Positions 6,101 to 7,563 of a DNA stretch of 7,563 bases are shown one piece after another. The number at the start of each line of letters is the position of its first letter. The stretch's first letter is position 1. A model generated the notes under the pieces. That model had not been told where the DNA came from. It saw only the letters and a list, made by a program, of their open reading frames with translations, and did not search any database. Origin of the DNA: RGIG3159 sp045640565 (GTDB lineage: Bacteria; Bacillota; Clostridia; Oscillospirales; Oscillospiraceae). The stretch lies in contig JAZUFG010000074.1 of the NCBI GenBank assembly GCA_045640565.1, forward strand, positions 1-7,563, written 5' to 3'. Made by a program: the position numbers and the translations under genes.

Positions 6101-7563
6101 TTATTCTTTAAGTCCAATTCTGCGATACTATTGTAATAGCAATAGAGTGTCTCTAGCTTACTTTGATTCTGTAAATCCAGGGTACGCAACTTATTGTTTG
6201 AACAGTCCAATTCCTTCAAACAGTATAGATTCAACAAATCAAGTTCCCGAAGTTTATTGCCAGAACAATTCAAAAACTTTAAATCGCGAAAAAACTCAAT
6301 ACCGGATAAATCAGCAATATTTTGACAGGAACAAGCAATGGAGCGAATACTGCTCATCTCTGACTCTGTTATTACGCCGTCAGACGCTTCCGAAAGATTG
6401 TCCTGAATCCATTTCAAGAAATTACTATCCGGGAAATTGGCAGAATTGACAAGGAGATTCCCCTCGTCATCTGTTTCCGCTTTTTGGTCCATAAACCAGC
6501 CAGGGCCCATATGGTATTGCGGAATGACTGCGATATTCAGACTAATCCCCGCGCCACAATCATACACATAGGAAACCGATTTTACATCACTCCCAAGAAT
6601 GACCGCACCAGCTGAGGAATCGTAATATCCGCCGGTCACAGACGAGATTTGAGAAAGATTATCCTCCCCTACAAGTTCGGATAAATCCAAATAACAAAGC
6701 CCGCTTTCCCCATCTTTTACGGGATGGAAAACTATGGCAGATTCATCGCCGTAGTAACTTCCTATGTCGATATCATTTGGAAGAATAATCTGATAGATAT
6801 TATTATTCTTATAGTGGAAATTGCTTAACTCAGTGCAAGTCTCTAAATCGACCTTTGTGAACTGGTTGTCCGAAATATCGAGACTAAATAATTTGGGAAC
6901 GGAACTGAAATCTGCTTCTTTCAGTTTATTTGAAGAACAGTACAGCGAACTAATCTCGCTATTATCGGGCAACGACAAGGAAGAAATTCTGTTGTACCCG
7001 CAGTTTACATAGCCAAGATTAGTATTATTACTTATATCCAACTCTTCCAAGTTATTGCTTCTGCAGTCAAGATAATGAAGATTAGAATTATTCTTTAAGC
7101 TTAGTTCTGCGATATTGTTGTAAGCGCAATATAGGTTTTCTAGCTTACATTGACTTTGTAAATCCAATGTGCGCAGCTGACTATCATAACAATTCAATTC
7201 CTCCAAACAGTACAGATTTGACAAGCCGATTTCCTGCAGTTTATCGCCACTGCAATTCAACTGCCTTAAATCGCGAAAAAACTCAATACCGGATAAATCG
7301 GTAATGTTTTGATAAGAACAATCAATTGAGCGAATATCATTCACTTCTGACTCTGTTATTACGCCGTCAGACGCTTCCGAAAGATTGTCCTGAATCCATT
7401 TCAAGAAATTTCTGTCTGGGAAATTGGCAGAATTGACAATGAGATTCCCCTCGTCATCTGTTTCCGCTTTTTGACCCATAAACCACCCGGGGCCGGTATG
7501 GTATTGCGGAATGACTGTGATATTTAGACTAATCCCCGCGCCACAGTCGTACACATAGGAAAC
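3166..7563 (-). CDS. Large secreted LRR protein, four tandem modules plus Ig-like domain and C-terminal type I dockerin (5' partial)
   Basis: The frame is open to the right edge, so the N-terminus and signal peptide are missing. The GTG at 7554 is not a start: it falls inside a segment (VSYVYDCGAG) repeated internally at residue 330. Numbering from that GTG, 1462 residues are visible. Four modules begin with an FPD segment (residues 44, 373, 662, 1025), followed by an EF-hand-like loop, an SL/LSGIEFF-type cap, leucine-rich repeats, and a beta-rich tail with VG(E/K)(E/D)N (295, 582, 942, 1243) ending in a YDxG strand pair. Residues about 1327-1398 form an Ig-like domain (YDGGATYTR) and 1401-1457 a dockerin; the protein stops at LSW (TAA). 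LRR domains of this kind mediate protein or glycan binding outside the cell, and the dockerin would attach the protein to a cohesin. It is probably first or early in an operon with the CotH-like gene 47 bp downstream. Family assignment is firm; ligand unknown. Confidence 0.92.
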   Translation of the reverse strand, partial: VSYVYDCGAGISLNITVIPQYHTGPGWFMGQKAETDDEGNLIVNSANFPDRNFLKWIQDNLSEASDGVITESEVNDIRSIDCSYQNITDLSGIEFFRDLRQLNCSGDKLQEIGLSNLYCLEELNCYDSQLRTLDLQSQCKLENLYCAYNNIAELSLKNNSNLHYLDCRSNNLEELDISNNTNLGYVNCGYNRISSLSLPDNSEISSLYCSSNKLKEADFSSVPKLFSLDISDNQFTKVDLETCTELSNFHYKNNNIYQIILPNDIDIGSYYGDESAIVFHPVKDGESGLCYLDLSELVGEDNLSQISSVTGGYYDSSAGAVILGSDVKSVSYVYDCGAGISLNIAVIPQYHMGPGWFMDQKAETDDEGNLLVNSANFPDSNFLKWIQDNLSEASDGVITESEMSSIRSIACSCQNIADLSGIEFFRDLKFLNCSGNKLRELDLLNLYCLKELDCSNNKLRTLDLQNQSKLETLYCYYNSIAELDLKNNVNLDYVSCYDNQISLLNLPDDGPLRYLNCSSNCISTLNLFDYKDLDVDCVSVDNNPLTVLILPQNGTKSYEFSAETAAIYHVNQKSGLYVVDFTELVGEDNLSRVTIESPTDCYYSEGKVLFANADCKELVYSFDTGVDNYKLQVHLLLYYTKDDNHFLNLPADVDGEGNLLINQKNFPDDLFRAEISRTVDGNEDGKLSEQEVLKTTYMWLYPEPSVTNGYVQSFQNSLDGIEFLVNLTSLNIYGEFSAKVDFTNNPRLRELRISGYGNQKNKMESLDNIDGLEQIERLELSNVALTNLDISDFSSLKVLSVNGGDFSALDFSECTQLEICTIHYSALQSINLSKCEGLQGVEFYDTKLESLNLKNNSSLISLSCGKCPLREITFPTENKIEMLSLGETNIVSLDCSQMNHLLSLSAGLFGLKLADNSQVSISVNNVSAMAKETEGKYTLNLANYVGEENTGKISSCVVPGAESSYDFATGILTFDKKVESASYIYDTGNSAKPLEVHLQLEYPGITGEFNGVLAETDEYGYLLMNERNFPDEAFRDFIAGKCDKNYDGRLSIEESKSLYMLQGTTGPWVEVGSLEGIEYFPNVEYIMADIDNQKALDLTNNSNLWSLSIYSDTIKTIKVNNAKNSLQYLMINCENLESIDFGDSPLTSLCNLITEDEVLAEYVIDRAKNIDSLQLHGFTISDELKRKIESLDKLNYLEIDGSYMDTIDFEGTGRTELYLYGYANSTRTAAVEESAGEYKVDLSAIVGKENIGRITKVFTADEAADHDWNYRYSNHVYAEYDPATGVASFDEQPEFLVYYYRAITGGIYDLMVRVQIQSADSEALSDFTVARPTTANITAPEGGWVIGENTFSVAAERPCVLAVSYDGGATYTRLKASANGDGSYSFDVNIADEDTVVACSIFGDSNGDGDLSSGDVSRLNAGILHKVDLPPLSTLACDVNGDGDLSSGDISRLNAAILKKVNLSW
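3184..3354 (-). other. Type I dockerin, two calcium-loop repeats
   Basis: Repeat 1 is residues 1401-1423 and repeat 2 is 1435-1457, each starting D-x-N-G-D-G-D-L-S-S-G-D and continuing (V/I)SRLNA(G/A)IL. Calcium ligands at positions 1, 3, 5 and 12 are intact in both. The usual cohesin-recognition positions 10 and 11 are Ser-Gly in both repeats, so the module is nearly two-fold symmetric. At the DNA level the repeats are 102 bp apart and share a perfect block (3221-3240 and 3323-3342). Dockerins bind cohesins of cellulosome-type scaffolds or anchoring proteins; no cohesin is in this window. Confidence 0.93.
3361..3576 (-). other. Ig-like beta-sandwich domain preceding the dockerin
   Basis: Residues about 1327-1398. 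The segment runs from RPTTANITAPEGG through FSVAAERPCVLAVSYDGG to a YSFDVNIADEDTVVA strand and then directly into the dockerin. Alternating hydrophobic strands and the YDGGATYTRL hairpin suggest an Ig-like fold. I recall similar Ig-like plus dockerin tails in surface proteins of gut Clostridia. GC is clearly higher here than in the LRR part (40 of 60 bases in 3481-3540). Confidence 0.6.
3619..4530 (-). other. LRR module 4, diverged, intact EF-hand loop
   Basis: Residues about 1009-1312. NFPD entry at 1025-1028, full EF-hand loop at 1040-1051, LEGIEYF cap at 1071-1077, weak LRRs at about 1078-1217 with LxLxxNxxL signatures (LDLTNNSNLWSL), and a tail with VGKEN at 1243-1247 followed by a longer insertion (about 1255-1275) before the closing YYYRA strand. 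It is the most degenerate module as an LRR and the last before the Ig-like domain. Confidence 0.75.
4402..4437 (-). other. EF-hand-like calcium-binding loop, module 4
   Basis: Residues 1040-1051 read DKNYDGRLSIEE, with D, N, D, G, L and E at positions 1, 3, 5, 6, 8 and 12. This is a complete loop at the same place in the module as in module 3, just after the FPD entry helix. Confidence 0.75.
4564..5616 (-). other. LRR module 3, diverged, intact EF-hand loop
   Basis: Residues about 647-997. NFPD entry at 662-665, a full EF-hand loop at 677-688, LDGIEF cap at 715-720, irregular LRRs at about 721-910 in which the cysteine ladder of modules 1-2 is mostly gone, and a tail with VGEEN at 942-946 and YIYDTG at 980-985. 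Length to the next module start is 363 residues. It shares the architecture but not close nucleotide similarity with modules 1 and 2, so it is an older copy. Confidence 0.8.
5491..5526 (-). other. EF-hand-like calcium-binding loop, module 3
   Basis: Residues 677-688 read DGNEDGKLSEQE. Positions 1, 3, 5, 6, 8 and 12 are D, N, D, G, L and E, which fits the canonical 12-residue EF-hand loop. Calcium binding is inferred from the motif. The flanking helices are short here, as in excalibur- or dockerin-like loops. Confidence 0.75.
5650..6477 (-). other. LRR module 2, recent copy of module 1
   Basis: Residues about 360-635: NFPD entry at 373, degenerate EF-hand loop at 388-399, cap at 417-422, LRRs at 401-550 with cysteines at 430, 451, 472, 493 and 514 (period 21), and tail with VGEDN at 582-586. 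It has fewer repeats than module 1, since the LRR array reaches the tail about 40 residues sooner. The next module starts after 289 residues instead of 329. Confidence 0.85.
6043..6576 (-). repeat. Direct repeat copy B (987-bp period), modules 1/2 junction
   Basis: Partner of 7030-7563. It covers the end of the module 1 tail, the FPD entry, the degenerate EF-hand loop and the first LRRs of module 2. The exact multiple-of-three offset keeps the frame, which fits unequal crossing-over within the gene. Confidence 0.9.
6520..7467 (-). other. LRR module 1 (of the visible four)
   Basis: Residues about 30-345. The module has an NFPD entry at 44-47, a degenerate EF-hand loop at 59-70, a SGIEFF cap at 88-93, about nine leucine-rich repeats at 72-262, and a beta-rich tail at about 283-345. 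Six repeats carry a cysteine at the same site (C101, 122, 143, 164, 185, 206), exactly 21 residues apart, with consensus LxxLxCxxNxLxxLDL. It is the longer twin of module 2: the right half matches closely, the left half (extra repeats before the tail) does not. Confidence 0.85.
7030..7563 (-). repeat. Direct repeat copy A (987-bp period), module 1
   Basis: This copy aligns without gaps to 6043-6576 at an offset of 987 bp (329 codons). By hand count, 7261-7563 has 31 differences from 6274-6576 (about 90% identity), and 7346-7410 is a perfect 65-bp match to 6359-6423. Similarity is weaker but in register through 7030-7260. The repeat reaches the right edge, so it probably continues outside. Confidence 0.9.

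Noticed and set aside
6147..6449. 100-codon plus-strand frame inside the LRR gene
   Set aside because: A shadow of the LRR codons, with no ribosome binding site or domain that I can recognise.
7552..7554. GTG as the start of the LRR protein
   Set aside because: It lies in a repeated internal segment, the frame stays open upstream to the edge, and there is no signal peptide after it.

Overview
The window holds three genes in a row on the minus strand and nothing that looks like a gene on the plus strand. The proteins are all exported or surface-exposed: an LRR protein ending in a type I dockerin, a CotH-family kinase-like protein with an N-terminal membrane anchor, and a secreted GLUG-repeat protein with a chitobiase-type C-terminal-like domain. 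This mix, the strong AGGAGG-type ribosome binding sites and the moderate GC content suggest an anaerobic Gram-positive member of the Clostridia (Oscillospiraceae/Ruminococcaceae or Lachnospiraceae type, probably gut or rumen). That placement rests on family knowledge, not on a marker gene.

Layout in transcription order (right to left). (1) 7563-3166: a very large LRR protein whose 5' end lies outside the window. It has four visible copies of a module (an FPD-type entry segment, an EF-hand-like loop, leucine-rich repeats, a beta-rich tail), then an Ig-like domain and a two-repeat dockerin. The first two modules are a recent 987-bp tandem duplication. (2) 3165-3119: a 47-bp gap with the next gene's ribosome binding site. 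(3) 3118 (or 3112)-1598: a CotH-like protein. (4) 1601-1: the GLUG protein, which starts inside the stop codon of the CotH gene (ATGA overlap, strong Shine-Dalgarno) and runs off the left edge.

Short spacing and the overlap make the three genes look like one transcription unit, with no promoter or terminator visible inside. A cautious reading is a surface or extracellular protein complex: the LRR protein would dock onto a cohesin-bearing scaffold encoded elsewhere, the CotH protein could phosphorylate exported partners at the membrane, and the GLUG protein is a probable adhesin or carbohydrate-interacting partner. Only the family assignments and the layout are supported by the sequence; the joint function is inference.
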